Below, one piece after another: positions 8,994-17,842 of a DNA stretch of 44,356 nucleotides. Made by a program: the position numbers and the translations under genes. The DNA comes from an uncultured Bacteroidota bacterium. Lineage in GTDB: Bacteria; Bacteroidota; Bacteroidia; Flavobacteriales; Flavobacteriaceae. The stretch's first letter is position 1. Each line of letters opens with the position of its first letter. The notes under the pieces were generated by a model. That model had not been told where the DNA came from and ran no database searches. It worked only from the letters and a program-made list of their open reading frames with translations. Where the stretch lies: positions 1 through 44,356 of the forward strand of contig CACEGG010000010.1 in assembly GCA_902559035.1 (NCBI GenBank), read 5' to 3'.

Positions 8994-10592
8994 TTACATT
9001 CTAAAAATTCCAAAAGAATCTGTTCCTTTAATATCAGAACTGTAAACTGCCGCTAACGCTAAGGATAAGTATTTTCTTGTTTCTGTTGGATCAATTACTC
9101 CATCATCCCATACCTCTGATGTAGTATGCCAAACGCTAGCTCTTTTATCAGCATCCTCAGCTAATACTTTTTTTTCTTTATTTAATTTATTTTCATCAAT
9201 TACTTTATTTGAAGATAAAGCAGCATTTCTTTTTATTATTTCCATAACTCCTGAAAGCTGATCTGCTCCCATAACACCAGATTTTACATTTGGATAAGAA
9301 AACAAAAACCTAGGTTCAAATGATCTGCCACACATTGCATAATTACCTGCACCATAAGAATTACCAACTTGCAAACTAATATGGGGAACTGTGCTTCCTG
9401 AAACTGCATGAATTAACTGAGCTCCTGCATTAATCATCCCACCTTGCTCATATCTTTTTCCAACCATAAATCCGGTTGTATTATGAATAAATAATAATGG
9501 AGTATTCGATTTATTTGCTAACTGAATAAAGTGAGTAGCTTTTCTAGCTGACTCAATAAAAATAACACCATTATTAGCAATAATACCAACTGGATATCCA
9601 TTAACTTTAGTCCAACAACAGAACATTGTTCTACCATAATTTTCTTTAAACTCAACAAATTCTGAATTATCGACAAACCTTTTTACTAAATCTTTAATAT
9701 CAAAAGGTTTTTTAAGATTTGATGGCACAATGCCTAAAATTTCTTTTGAATCAAATTTGGGAGCGGATGCACCCTTTTCAAAATTATTTTCTGTAGGATG
9801 TTTTATTTTTTTAATTAAGTTTTTAGCGATTGCTAAAGCCTCTTTCTCATCCTTTGCTAAAAAATCTGAGACACCAGATATACTACTATGCATTTGGGCT
9901 CCACCTAACTCTTCATCCGTAGAATCTTCATTAGTTGCCATTTTAACAAGTGGAGGACCAGCTAAAAATACCTTTGCAGCATTTTTTTGAAATATTGAAT
10001 AATCTGACATGCCCGGCACATAAGCTCCACCAGCTGTAGCACTTCCAAAAACTATGGAAATTGTTGGGATTCCCTCTTTGGATCTTCTTGACATTTCCAT
10101 AAAAAATTTACCATAATTATTGAAAACTCTGTCTTGATCAGGTAAGTTTGCTCCACCACTTTCAACTAAATTGATAGTTAATAATTTATTTTCCTTTGCG
10201 ATTTGGGATAGTCTTAAATTTTTTAAACTTGTAGCGTAATCAACAGCACCTGCTTTTCTTGTAGCTACATTTGCATTAATTAAACAAAGAATATTTGAAA
10301 CATAACCCAATACGACAACTGTTGTTCCTCCAGCACCAAAACCATTTTCATGTTTTAAACCAGCTAGTGGCATTAACTCTATATATGGTTTTTTCTTATC
10401 AAGTAGCAAATCAATTTTTTCCCTTGCAAGTAATTTTTTTCTAGCTCTTGTTCTTTTTATTTGCGCTGCATTCCCCTCTTGCTTTGATAACTTATAATAT
10501 GAATTAAGCTCCTTTAATAATTTTTTCATTGAAATTTCGTTTTCAATAAAACCAGAACTCAATACATCAACAGTTGGCTTTCTAACTTTCAT
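8994..10592 (-). CDS. Acyl-CoA carboxylase carboxyltransferase (beta) subunit, MccB/AtuC-like
   Basis: A 532-residue carboxyltransferase, the usual length for methylcrotonyl- or geranyl-CoA carboxylase beta subunits. Recognisable parts are KIDLLLD in the N-terminal domain, VESGGANLPDQ, FGSATAGGAYVPGMSDY (acyl-CoA site), GGAQMHSSISGVSDF, HNTTGFMVGKRYEQGG (biotin site) and GNSYGAGNYAMCGR. It moves CO2 from carboxybiotin to an enoyl-CoA or acyl-CoA. No biotin carboxylase/biotin-carrier alpha subunit is in the window, so the partner must be elsewhere, perhaps shared. Beta-methyl-branched chains need such a step. A degenerate operator lies 73 bases upstream of its start. Confidence 0.9.
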   Translation of the reverse strand: MKVRKPTVDVLSSGFIENEISMKKLLKELNSYYKLSKQEGNAAQIKRTRARKKLLAREKIDLLLDKKKPYIELMPLAGLKHENGFGAGGTTVVVLGYVSNILCLINANVATRKAGAVDYATSLKNLRLSQIAKENKLLTINLVESGGANLPDQDRVFNNYGKFFMEMSRRSKEGIPTISIVFGSATAGGAYVPGMSDYSIFQKNAAKVFLAGPPLVKMATNEDSTDEELGGAQMHSSISGVSDFLAKDEKEALAIAKNLIKKIKHPTENNFEKGASAPKFDSKEILGIVPSNLKKPFDIKDLVKRFVDNSEFVEFKENYGRTMFCCWTKVNGYPVGIIANNGVIFIESARKATHFIQLANKSNTPLLFIHNTTGFMVGKRYEQGGMINAGAQLIHAVSGSTVPHISLQVGNSYGAGNYAMCGRSFEPRFLFSYPNVKSGVMGADQLSGVMEIIKRNAALSSNKVIDENKLNKEKKVLAEDADKRASVWHTTSEVWDDGVIDPTETRKYLSLALAAVYSSDIKGTDSFGIFRM

Positions 10593-10664
10593 TTAACAAT
10601 CTTTTTATTTAGATGAATATATAAAGTTGATCAAATGTAAAATTAATGAAAAATATATTGCCCA

Positions 10665-10682
10665 TTAGTTTATGAATACCAA
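10665..10682. promoter_or_regulatory. Degenerate copy of the TTAGTAT-N4-ATACTAA operator
   Basis: TTAGTTTATGAATACCAA matches the perfect palindrome at 25381-25398 at 14 of 18 positions. It lies inside the 155-base divergent region between the carboxyltransferase (minus) and the GPH transporter (plus), where a shared control site would be expected. Weaker than the other copies. Confidence 0.4.
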
Positions 10683-10747
10683 AACAAATTTTAGCGATCT
10701 GAAAAAAATTATCATATAGTTATTTCTTAAGCATATATTTACAATAC

Positions 10748-12148
10748 ATGAGGGTAGATTCTAAAACAAAATTTTTTTATGGAATGGGCTTTATTTCTGT
10801 TGGAATTAAAGATATTTTGTATGCTGTTTTTGTTTTTTTTTACTTTAGTCAAATTCTTGGACTGGATCAAATCTACACTGGAACCGCTACTCTAATCGCT
10901 CTTTTATTTGATGCTGTTTCTGATCCAATAATTGGAACAATTTCAGATAATTACAAGTCAAAAAAATATGGCAGAAGACATCCATTTATGGCAATGTCAG
11001 CTATTCCTCTTGGAATTTCAACTTATCTTCTTTTTAAACCTTTTAATGACTTAAGTCAATTTGAATTATTTCTCTGGATGACTTTTTTTTCAATTTTAAT
11101 TAGATTTTTTTTATCACTTTTTTTGGTTCCTGGCATGTCACTAGGTGCTGAACTTAGTTCAGACTATGATGAAAGAACGGTTATAACAAGTTACAGAATA
11201 ATGTTTGCAACTTTAATTTCTCCATTTGTGTCATTTTTTGGACTAGTTTATTTTTTTGTTCCTGAAGATGGAATGTCGACAGGGTTATTAAACATTGATG
11301 CTTATCCAAAATTTGCAATGTTTTGTGCATTAATTATGATATCAACCATTTTACTAAGTGTTTATGGAACAAAACATACTATTCCTAAGCTTCCAAAAAT
11401 TCATAAAAAAGAATCCTTAAAATCCTTGTTAAAAAATATATCTACAGCTTATAGGATGAAATCTTTTAACTCTTTAGTTCTATTTACAATGATGATCTAC
11501 GTTGCATTAGGGATTGGAAATTCTTTAATAACTTATTTTCTTTCTTTCTTTTTTGAGCTCAATCAAACTGAAGTGGCAATAATCATTTTCTCCGGTGCAA
11601 TCGGAGGTGTTATTTCTTTATTTGCCGCACCTAAAATTGGAGAAAAATTTGATAAAAAAACTGGAGTAATAATAAGTACATTTCTTTTTGGCTTATTTAT
11701 GGCTAGCCCTTTTAATCTCAGAATATTTGGATTGTTTCCTGAGAATGGAGATCCATTACTTTTAGGAACATACTTGTTTTTTACTACAATAGCTTATACT
11801 TTTTTATGGACTTCAATGAGTTTAGTAAATTCAATGATGGCTGATGTGGTTGACGAATATGAATCGATAACTAATCAAAGACATGAAGGCTTGTTTTTTT
11901 CAACTATGTCATTTGCTTATAAATTGACAGTTGGCTTAGGTTATTTCTTTGCGGGTATCCTATTAAAATTAATTTCATTTCCTACTCAGACTGAAATTCA
12001 AAATATTCCAACAGAAATTATATCAAAACTTGGATTAATTGGAGGGCCACTTTTAATGATAATTTATTTTTTTTCCATTCTTTTTATTTTAAAATATCCT
12101 ATAGATAAACAGAAATACTTAGAAATAAGAAAAAAGCTAAAAGGATAA
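10748..12148 (+). CDS. GPH/MelB-type sodium-sugar symporter-family transporter (MFS)
   Basis: A 466-residue inner-membrane protein with about 12 hydrophobic segments. The signature DAVSDPIIGTISDNYKSKKYGRRHPFM (roughly 53-80) is the conserved aspartate/loop motif of the glycoside-pentoside-hexuronide:cation symporter family, repeated in weaker form around MADVVDEYE in the second half. Family members carry sugars, but animal MFSD2A of the same family carries lysophospholipids, so the cargo should not be taken as a sugar. The nearest genes are an acyl-CoA synthetase and a TonB receptor, and no glycosidase is present. I infer import of the island's substrate or a breakdown product across the inner membrane. 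Confidence 0.85.
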   Translation: MRVDSKTKFFYGMGFISVGIKDILYAVFVFFYFSQILGLDQIYTGTATLIALLFDAVSDPIIGTISDNYKSKKYGRRHPFMAMSAIPLGISTYLLFKPFNDLSQFELFLWMTFFSILIRFFLSLFLVPGMSLGAELSSDYDERTVITSYRIMFATLISPFVSFFGLVYFFVPEDGMSTGLLNIDAYPKFAMFCALIMISTILLSVYGTKHTIPKLPKIHKKESLKSLLKNISTAYRMKSFNSLVLFTMMIYVALGIGNSLITYFLSFFFELNQTEVAIIIFSGAIGGVISLFAAPKIGEKFDKKTGVIISTFLFGLFMASPFNLRIFGLFPENGDPLLLGTYLFFTTIAYTFLWTSMSLVNSMMADVVDEYESITNQRHEGLFFSTMSFAYKLTVGLGYFFAGILLKLISFPTQTEIQNIPTEIISKLGLIGGPLLMIIYFFSILFILKYPIDKQKYLEIRKKLKG

Positions 12149-12254
12149 ATCATTTTTATTTTAATTAATTTGAAAATATTGGACATTTAATTATGAATGT
12201 GTTTTAAAAAAAAACCTTATTTTCAATAAATCAATACAACAAAACAAAAATAAT

Positions 12255-13919
12255 ATGAACAACGAATTATTTGATTTTCCTTTTTATAGATGGGAGAAAG
12301 AATTATCTGATAAGCCATTTTTAAAGCAACCATTTGGTAATCTTTGGGAAACTTACACATGGAATGAGGTAGGATTAATGGCCAGAAAACTTTCCAATGG
12401 TTTAAAAAGCCTCGGTCTTGAAAAAAATAGCCATATTGGTCTAGTTTCAAAAAACTGTAGAGAATGGATCATAGCTGATCTTGCAATATCCATGGCCGGA
12501 TATATTTCAGTACCATTTTTTCCAACCCTTAACTCTAAAGAAATTAACAATCTACTAACATTTGGTGATGTTAAAGCGCTTTTTGTTGGTAAGCTTGAAA
12601 ATTGGGAGGAAATGAAAAAAGGCGTTGATTTAGAAATGCCAATAATTGCATTTCCTAATTATAAGAATCATTCAAAAGTTGAAGTCGGTCATCAATGGCA
12701 TGATTTTATCAATAAATTTGATGCTCAAACAGAAGATTTTAGACCAAACCTCAAAGATATATGGACTGTAATTTTTACTTCTGGAACAACTGGAGACCCA
12801 AAGGGAGTGGTTTTAACTTACGAAACACTTTTTAATACAAAAAGAATTACTGAAGACGGAAACCCACTAAAAGTAGATTTAGGTGGTAATAATAGATTTA
12901 TATCTTACATGCCATTGAATCATATTTTTGAAAGAGTTGTGATTGAACATGTAGCTTTTAGATATGGTGGAACAATTTCATTTGTGGAATCTTTAGAAAC
13001 CTTTGCTCAAAATCTTAATGATACTCAACCAACTGCTTTTCAGGGAGTACCCAGAATATACGCAAAATTCCAAGAAAAAATATTGATGACAATTCCTCAA
13101 GCTAAACTTGATAAATTTTTAAAAATCCCTATTCTTTCTTGGTTAATTAAAAGAAAATTAAAAGGAGCACTTGGAATGTCTAAAGCAAAGGCGTTAGTTA
13201 CAGGAGCAGCTGCAATGCCTCTTGAACTTTTAGATTGGTACAAAAGTTTAGACATATATATAACAAATGGCTACGGAATGACAGAAAATTGTGCGACTTG
13301 TACTAATTTAAACCCTTATCAACCGTTAGGTAGAGGATCTGTTGGAAGACCCACACCTGGTGTAGATTTAAAAATAAGCGATGAGGGAGAAATACTTATG
13401 AAAGGACCATTCATTTTAAGTTGTTATTACAAAAATGAGGAGGTAACGAATGAAACTCTAAGAGACGGATGGTTACATACTGGAGATAAAGGACACATAG
13501 ACGATGATGGGTTCCTATATATTACAGGAAGAATTAAAGACATGTTTAAAACATCTAAAGGAAAGTACATTGAACCAGGTGTATTAGAAGCCTATTTTGG
13601 TGATGTAAACGAATTTACTCAGTTATGTGTTGTTGGTTTGGGATGTGATCAGCCTCTTCTTCTGGCAGTTCCATCTGAAAGTGCAATAAAAAATAAAGAA
13701 ATTACTAATTCTAAAATATCTGAAATTTTAAATAAAGTCAATAGTAATTTAGACAACTATAAAAAAATGTCAAAAGTTGTTTTTGTAAAAGAAGACTGGC
13801 TTCCAGAAAACGGTATGACAACACCAACTTTAAAAATTAAAAGATCAAAAATTGATGAAAAATTTTCTAACCAATATAACAATTGGTTAAAAAGTAGTGA
13901 AGATGTTATCTGGGAATAG
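12255..13919 (+). CDS. Long-chain acyl-CoA synthetase (AMP-forming)
   Basis: A 554-residue adenylate-forming enzyme of the ANL superfamily. The P-loop is TSGTTGDPKG (175-184), the A5 motif is GYGMTENCAT, the A7 motif is LHTGDKGHIDDDGFLYITGR, and KDMFKTSKGKYI follows; the C-terminal lysine region is TPTLKIKRSKI. The layout is that of bacterial long-chain fatty acid ligases of the FAA/FadD15 type. It makes acyl-CoA from a free carboxylic acid with ATP and CoA. It is followed by an alpha/beta hydrolase after 5 bases, suggesting that the hydrolase releases an acid which this enzyme activates. Confidence 0.9.
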   Translation: MNNELFDFPFYRWEKELSDKPFLKQPFGNLWETYTWNEVGLMARKLSNGLKSLGLEKNSHIGLVSKNCREWIIADLAISMAGYISVPFFPTLNSKEINNLLTFGDVKALFVGKLENWEEMKKGVDLEMPIIAFPNYKNHSKVEVGHQWHDFINKFDAQTEDFRPNLKDIWTVIFTSGTTGDPKGVVLTYETLFNTKRITEDGNPLKVDLGGNNRFISYMPLNHIFERVVIEHVAFRYGGTISFVESLETFAQNLNDTQPTAFQGVPRIYAKFQEKILMTIPQAKLDKFLKIPILSWLIKRKLKGALGMSKAKALVTGAAAMPLELLDWYKSLDIYITNGYGMTENCATCTNLNPYQPLGRGSVGRPTPGVDLKISDEGEILMKGPFILSCYYKNEEVTNETLRDGWLHTGDKGHIDDDGFLYITGRIKDMFKTSKGKYIEPGVLEAYFGDVNEFTQLCVVGLGCDQPLLLAVPSESAIKNKEITNSKISEILNKVNSNLDNYKKMSKVVFVKEDWLPENGMTTPTLKIKRSKIDEKFSNQYNNWLKSSEDVIWE

Positions 13920-13924
13920 GACAA

Positions 13925-14947
13925 ATGATAATTTTAATATTAATTATTTCCAGTTTCATACTAGGTTTCTACATTAATGGTTTAATAAAAGATGGATTAA
14001 ATGATTCATACATTGATAAATTAATTTCTATTACCAAGTCAAAAAAAATTCCAGTTTTTATTTCTGGTCAAACTGGTTATGCCAAAAATATTGACGTAAA
14101 AATATTTTATGAAGATCTAAATTTTTCAGAAAATCCAAAAGGAACTATTTTACTAATTAATGGAGCAGCTGAAACGATGATTCAATGGCCAGAACAAATG
14201 ATTAGAACTTTACTAAAAAATGATTTCAGGATAATTAGATATGACAACAGAGGCTTGGGTCAATCAGATTGGATTAAAAAATGGTCTAAAAGAAATGACT
14301 ATAACCTTGAAGAAATGGCAAGAGATGCACTAGCCGTTACAAATCATTTAATGATTGAAAAGTTTCATGTTATAGGCTACTCAACTGGGGGAATGATCGG
14401 GCAAATATTAGCTATAAATCATCCTGAAAAGATAAAAACTCTTACAAATCTAATGTCTAGTGGATATTTATTTGATCCTGAAGCTGAAAAACCTGATTCA
14501 AAAAAAATAACAATGTTAAGAAAATTAATTTTTTCTTACAGGAATAAAGAAAGAGATATCGATAAAGTTTTGAAATTTCATTTCAAACTTGATCATTTGT
14601 GGATTGGAAGAGACAACTATGTTCATCAACACGAAAAACAAATTCAAAAAACACTTTATGAAATCAAATTTAGAAATGGTTTTAATAAGAAGGTTTTTGA
14701 TCAACATAGAAGAGCTATTAAAAATTCAGGTTCAAGATATAGAAAACTGAAAACAATCAAAGTTCCTACTCTGTTAATTCATGGATCTGATGATCCTTTA
14801 GTTAAGGTCAGTCATTCTGAAAAACTAGCTTCTCTAATACATGGTTCAAGGTTAGTTATCATTAGGGGAATGGGGCACGATTTCAATAAAAATTTTAAAA
14901 ATCGAATAAATAGTATTATTTTGCCACATATATTACAGTATTCGTAA
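13925..14947 (+). CDS. Alpha/beta hydrolase with N-terminal membrane anchor
   Basis: A 340-residue protein. Residues 1-20 are strongly hydrophobic and probably form a membrane anchor. The hydrolase fold starts near residue 70 with TILLINGAAETMIQW (oxyanion region), then YDNRGLGQSD, the nucleophile elbow GYSTGG with S153, an acid at D289 or D290 in HGSDDP, and H318 in GMGHDF, giving a full triad. Esterase, lactonase and similar activities share this layout. It overlaps functionally with the acyl-CoA synthetase 5 bases upstream and precedes the TonB receptor. It could open a lactone or ester, such as the product of the Baeyer-Villiger enzyme at 17843. Substrate not known. Confidence 0.85.
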   Translation: MIILILIISSFILGFYINGLIKDGLNDSYIDKLISITKSKKIPVFISGQTGYAKNIDVKIFYEDLNFSENPKGTILLINGAAETMIQWPEQMIRTLLKNDFRIIRYDNRGLGQSDWIKKWSKRNDYNLEEMARDALAVTNHLMIEKFHVIGYSTGGMIGQILAINHPEKIKTLTNLMSSGYLFDPEAEKPDSKKITMLRKLIFSYRNKERDIDKVLKFHFKLDHLWIGRDNYVHQHEKQIQKTLYEIKFRNGFNKKVFDQHRRAIKNSGSRYRKLKTIKVPTLLIHGSDDPLVKVSHSEKLASLIHGSRLVIIRGMGHDFNKNFKNRINSIILPHILQYS

Positions 14948-15012
14948 TATTAACAACAGATATTAATTAAATTAATAACAACCAAACTAAATCAAATTAA
15001 AACAAAACAATT

Positions 15013-17739
15013 ATGAAATTTAAATTTTATTTATCTAGTTTAGTTTTTTTACTAGCCTCTTTTATGATGGTTAATGCACAAACTAAAACTGTAAAAGGAA
15101 AAATTACTGACGGTGTTGATGCTCTTTATGGTGTAAATGTAGTCCTTCAAGGCACTACAACCGGTGTCATTAGTGATGACGATGGTAATTTTGCCATATC
15201 TTCTGACCAGGATTTTCCTTGGACTTTAGAAATTAGCTCTTTAGGTTTTGAAGGACAAACAATCCAAGTTAGTTCTGAAAACCAAGTTATTTCATTGTCT
15301 TTATCTACAGGTGAAGCTCTTGACGAAGTTATTATTTCTGGTTCTAGAAAAGCTGAAAAAGCTATCAATGCTGCCTCTGCTATTCAGATCATAGGAGCCA
15401 AAGAAATTGAAAACAAATCTGCATTTAATTCAATTGTTCTTTTGGATGACATGGTTGGAGTTCAAATCGACAAACATGGTGCTAATAGAACAACTGTTGC
15501 ACTTAGAGACAATGTTGATTTATTTACTACTTCCACTCTTGTTATGTTAGACTATAGAGCTTTAAACGTTACTGGAATTAATTTCTTTGATGCTGATGTA
15601 AGTAACTTAAGTAACATTGACTTGGAAAGAGTCGAGGTTGTAATGGGACCTGCATCTGCCTTATATGGACCAGGTGTTGGTGCTGGTGTGGTACATTATT
15701 TAAGTAAAGATCCTTTTAAACATCCAGGAACAACTATTAACCTACAAACTGGTGGTTTTAAAAAAGGAGGAAGTTTTGACATGAATATGTATAAAATGGA
15801 TTTCAGACATGCAGTTAGTAATGATGAAAATACTTTTGGATATAAATTCAACTTAAAATACGGTGAAAATGAAGATTTTGATTTTGCAGAATCTACTATT
15901 TCTCAATTTGCAAGTGAAATAAAAGATGCAGCCACTGGTAGAGTTGTTAGAAATATTGATGGTAAATTACAAGAAAGAAACTCTCAAAGAGGTGCTGACG
16001 CAAGTTTATATTATAGACCATCTAATAATTTCTCACTCACAACTGTTGCAGGAATAAATGAAGTTGCATCAAATATTTTAATTAATTCAACTGGTGAAAC
16101 TAGAGCTCAACAAAGAACTGCATTTATACAAACTAGAGTTCAATCGGGAAATTTATTTGTTCAGTACAATTATTCTGATACGTCAAATCCAAGCGATGAT
16201 AAATATCGTGGATTTAACTACAGAACTGGTGTTACTGCTGGTGTTGAAAGTAAACAATCTCAATTACAGATTCAATATGAGTTAGCTTTTGATCAAATCA
16301 ACACTAACATGTCTATTGGAGTTGAAAATAAAAGCGCGAAGTTTAATACCGATACTGGAACTTTCGGAAGATACGAAGACGATGATGACTTTAATATCTA
16401 TGGAGCATATTTTTCTACAAAAACTAAACTTTCTGATAAGTTCAACTTACAATTAGCCGGTAGATACGACAAGTATCCACAAGTTGGTGAATCTTCTTTT
16501 GCTCCTAGAGCTGCTCTTGTATACACACCAAGTAACAGACATAAAATGAGACTAACATTCAACAAAGCTTTTATAGCACCAACTGCTTTAAACTTTTATG
16601 TTGATTTAGCCGTTCAAAAAATCCCTGGAGGCTATGGAAATGTATGGATCTACGGAAATAAAATAGGTCAAACCTTTACAAATCCAACAACTTCATTCTT
16701 AGTACCAGGAATTCCATCGAATCCTGGAATTGGAATGAATATATCAACAGCTTATGCAGTAGCAACAGCAACTGTTGCTCCTCTTTTAGCTGGAACACCT
16801 TTACAGGCTTTTATTCCATTTATAACATCTCAAAATACACTTGCAGGTATCGCTGGACTTGGGGCATTCTCTCAGGGTGCTATGTTTGACTTGAGTGGTA
16901 ATCCTTTTGGTCCTCTTGAAGATGGAGATACTGCAAAACTTGGTAAAGAGACACATTATGAATTTGGATACAAAGGAATGCTTTCAGATAAAACAACATT
17001 TAGTTTTAATGTTTATAATTCAATTAAAGAAAACTTTGTGGCTATCGAACAATTAAGTCCGATGGTAGCGCTTCCAAATTTAGGAGTTGATTTAGGTAAC
17101 GCTGTAAATACATATTTTACTTCTGCGTTTACCCCTGTTTACGGTCCAGTTTACGGTCCTTATTATGCTACACTTCTTTCTAACTCATACGCTGCAGTTG
17201 GTAATGGTTTAGCAGCAATGGGTCCAGTTGGAACTGTGGAGACTGACCAAGCTCCTGACAATGGAGAACCTAACGTAATGCTTGGATATAAAAACTACGG
17301 AAAAGTTAACTACTGGGGATTTGAAGGTGGTTTAAAATGGAGAGCAACAGATAACTTAACATTATATGGTAATTATTCAACTGTAAGTCAAACAGTTTTT
17401 GAAAAAGACGATTTAGGGTCTGAAACTGAAACTGGATCTTACCACTTAAACCATTCTAAACACAGAGTTAAGGCAGGATTTGCATTTGATAATGGTAGAA
17501 AATGGAATATGGGAGTTGGATACAAATACGATGGTGGTTTCGAAGCGAGCATGGGTAACTTTTACTCAGGAACCGTTGAAAGCAGAAACATTGTTGATGC
17601 TAACCTAGGCTATGATATTAATGCTAAAACTAAACTTAGTATGAATATTGTGAATCTTATGGACGAAGCATATAGTATGCTTCCAAACATGCCTACACTA
17701 GGTAGACAAGTTATGTTCTCTTTAAAACGTGACTTCTAA
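15013..17739 (+). CDS. TonB-dependent outer-membrane receptor
   Basis: A 908-residue receptor. Signal peptide 1-22 ends in VNAQ. Residues about 24-105 form a carboxypeptidase-regulatory-like beta domain (GKITDGVDALYGVNVVLQGT) as in Bacteroidota SusC-like receptors. The plug follows (about 112-240), with NIDLERVEVVMGPASALYG, and then the 22-stranded barrel ending in the aromatic terminus RQVMFSLKRDF. There is no SusD lipoprotein gene next to it, so it is not a standard polysaccharide SusCD pair. In this setting import of a hydrophobic or amphipathic lipid-like substrate is likely but unproven. A strong terminator follows at 17761. Confidence 0.93.
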   Translation: MKFKFYLSSLVFLLASFMMVNAQTKTVKGKITDGVDALYGVNVVLQGTTTGVISDDDGNFAISSDQDFPWTLEISSLGFEGQTIQVSSENQVISLSLSTGEALDEVIISGSRKAEKAINAASAIQIIGAKEIENKSAFNSIVLLDDMVGVQIDKHGANRTTVALRDNVDLFTTSTLVMLDYRALNVTGINFFDADVSNLSNIDLERVEVVMGPASALYGPGVGAGVVHYLSKDPFKHPGTTINLQTGGFKKGGSFDMNMYKMDFRHAVSNDENTFGYKFNLKYGENEDFDFAESTISQFASEIKDAATGRVVRNIDGKLQERNSQRGADASLYYRPSNNFSLTTVAGINEVASNILINSTGETRAQQRTAFIQTRVQSGNLFVQYNYSDTSNPSDDKYRGFNYRTGVTAGVESKQSQLQIQYELAFDQINTNMSIGVENKSAKFNTDTGTFGRYEDDDDFNIYGAYFSTKTKLSDKFNLQLAGRYDKYPQVGESSFAPRAALVYTPSNRHKMRLTFNKAFIAPTALNFYVDLAVQKIPGGYGNVWIYGNKIGQTFTNPTTSFLVPGIPSNPGIGMNISTAYAVATATVAPLLAGTPLQAFIPFITSQNTLAGIAGLGAFSQGAMFDLSGNPFGPLEDGDTAKLGKETHYEFGYKGMLSDKTTFSFNVYNSIKENFVAIEQLSPMVALPNLGVDLGNAVNTYFTSAFTPVYGPVYGPYYATLLSNSYAAVGNGLAAMGPVGTVETDQAPDNGEPNVMLGYKNYGKVNYWGFEGGLKWRATDNLTLYGNYSTVSQTVFEKDDLGSETETGSYHLNHSKHRVKAGFAFDNGRKWNMGVGYKYDGGFEASMGNFYSGTVESRNIVDANLGYDINAKTKLSMNIVNLMDEAYSMLPNMPTLGRQVMFSLKRDF

Positions 17740-17760
17740 ACAAAAAATAAATTTAAAAAA

Positions 17761-17790
17761 AGAGCAATAGAGATATTGCTCTTTTTTTTT
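17761..17790 (+). terminator. Rho-independent terminator after the TonB receptor
   Basis: A 9-bp stem, AGAGCAATA / TATTGCTCT with a GAGA loop, followed by nine T residues and preceded by a run of A. It lies 22 bases after the receptor stop. It separates the receptor unit from the Baeyer-Villiger gene. Confidence 0.9.
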
Positions 17791-17842
17791 ATGAAAAATT
17801 TAAAACATAAATTTAAAAGTGTGTTATAGTTGAATATCTTTT

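Noticed and set aside
8174-10592. Complete leucine (liu) operon
   Set aside because: Only carboxyltransferase and crotonase are present; isovaleryl-CoA dehydrogenase, biotin carboxylase and HMG-CoA lyase are not adjacent.
12223-12550. Minus-strand frames opposite the acyl-CoA synthetase start
   Set aside because: They lie entirely or mainly antisense to a well-supported gene and show no family features.
14961-14977. AT-only near-palindrome TATTAATTAAATTAATA upstream of the TonB receptor
   Set aside because: Made only of A and T in a very AT-rich region and without the TTAGTAT/ATACTAA half-sites, so chance is a sufficient explanation.
15013-17739. Polysaccharide utilisation locus
   Set aside because: The receptor has a SusC-like N-terminal domain, but no SusD gene, glycoside hydrolase or polysaccharide lyase lies nearby.
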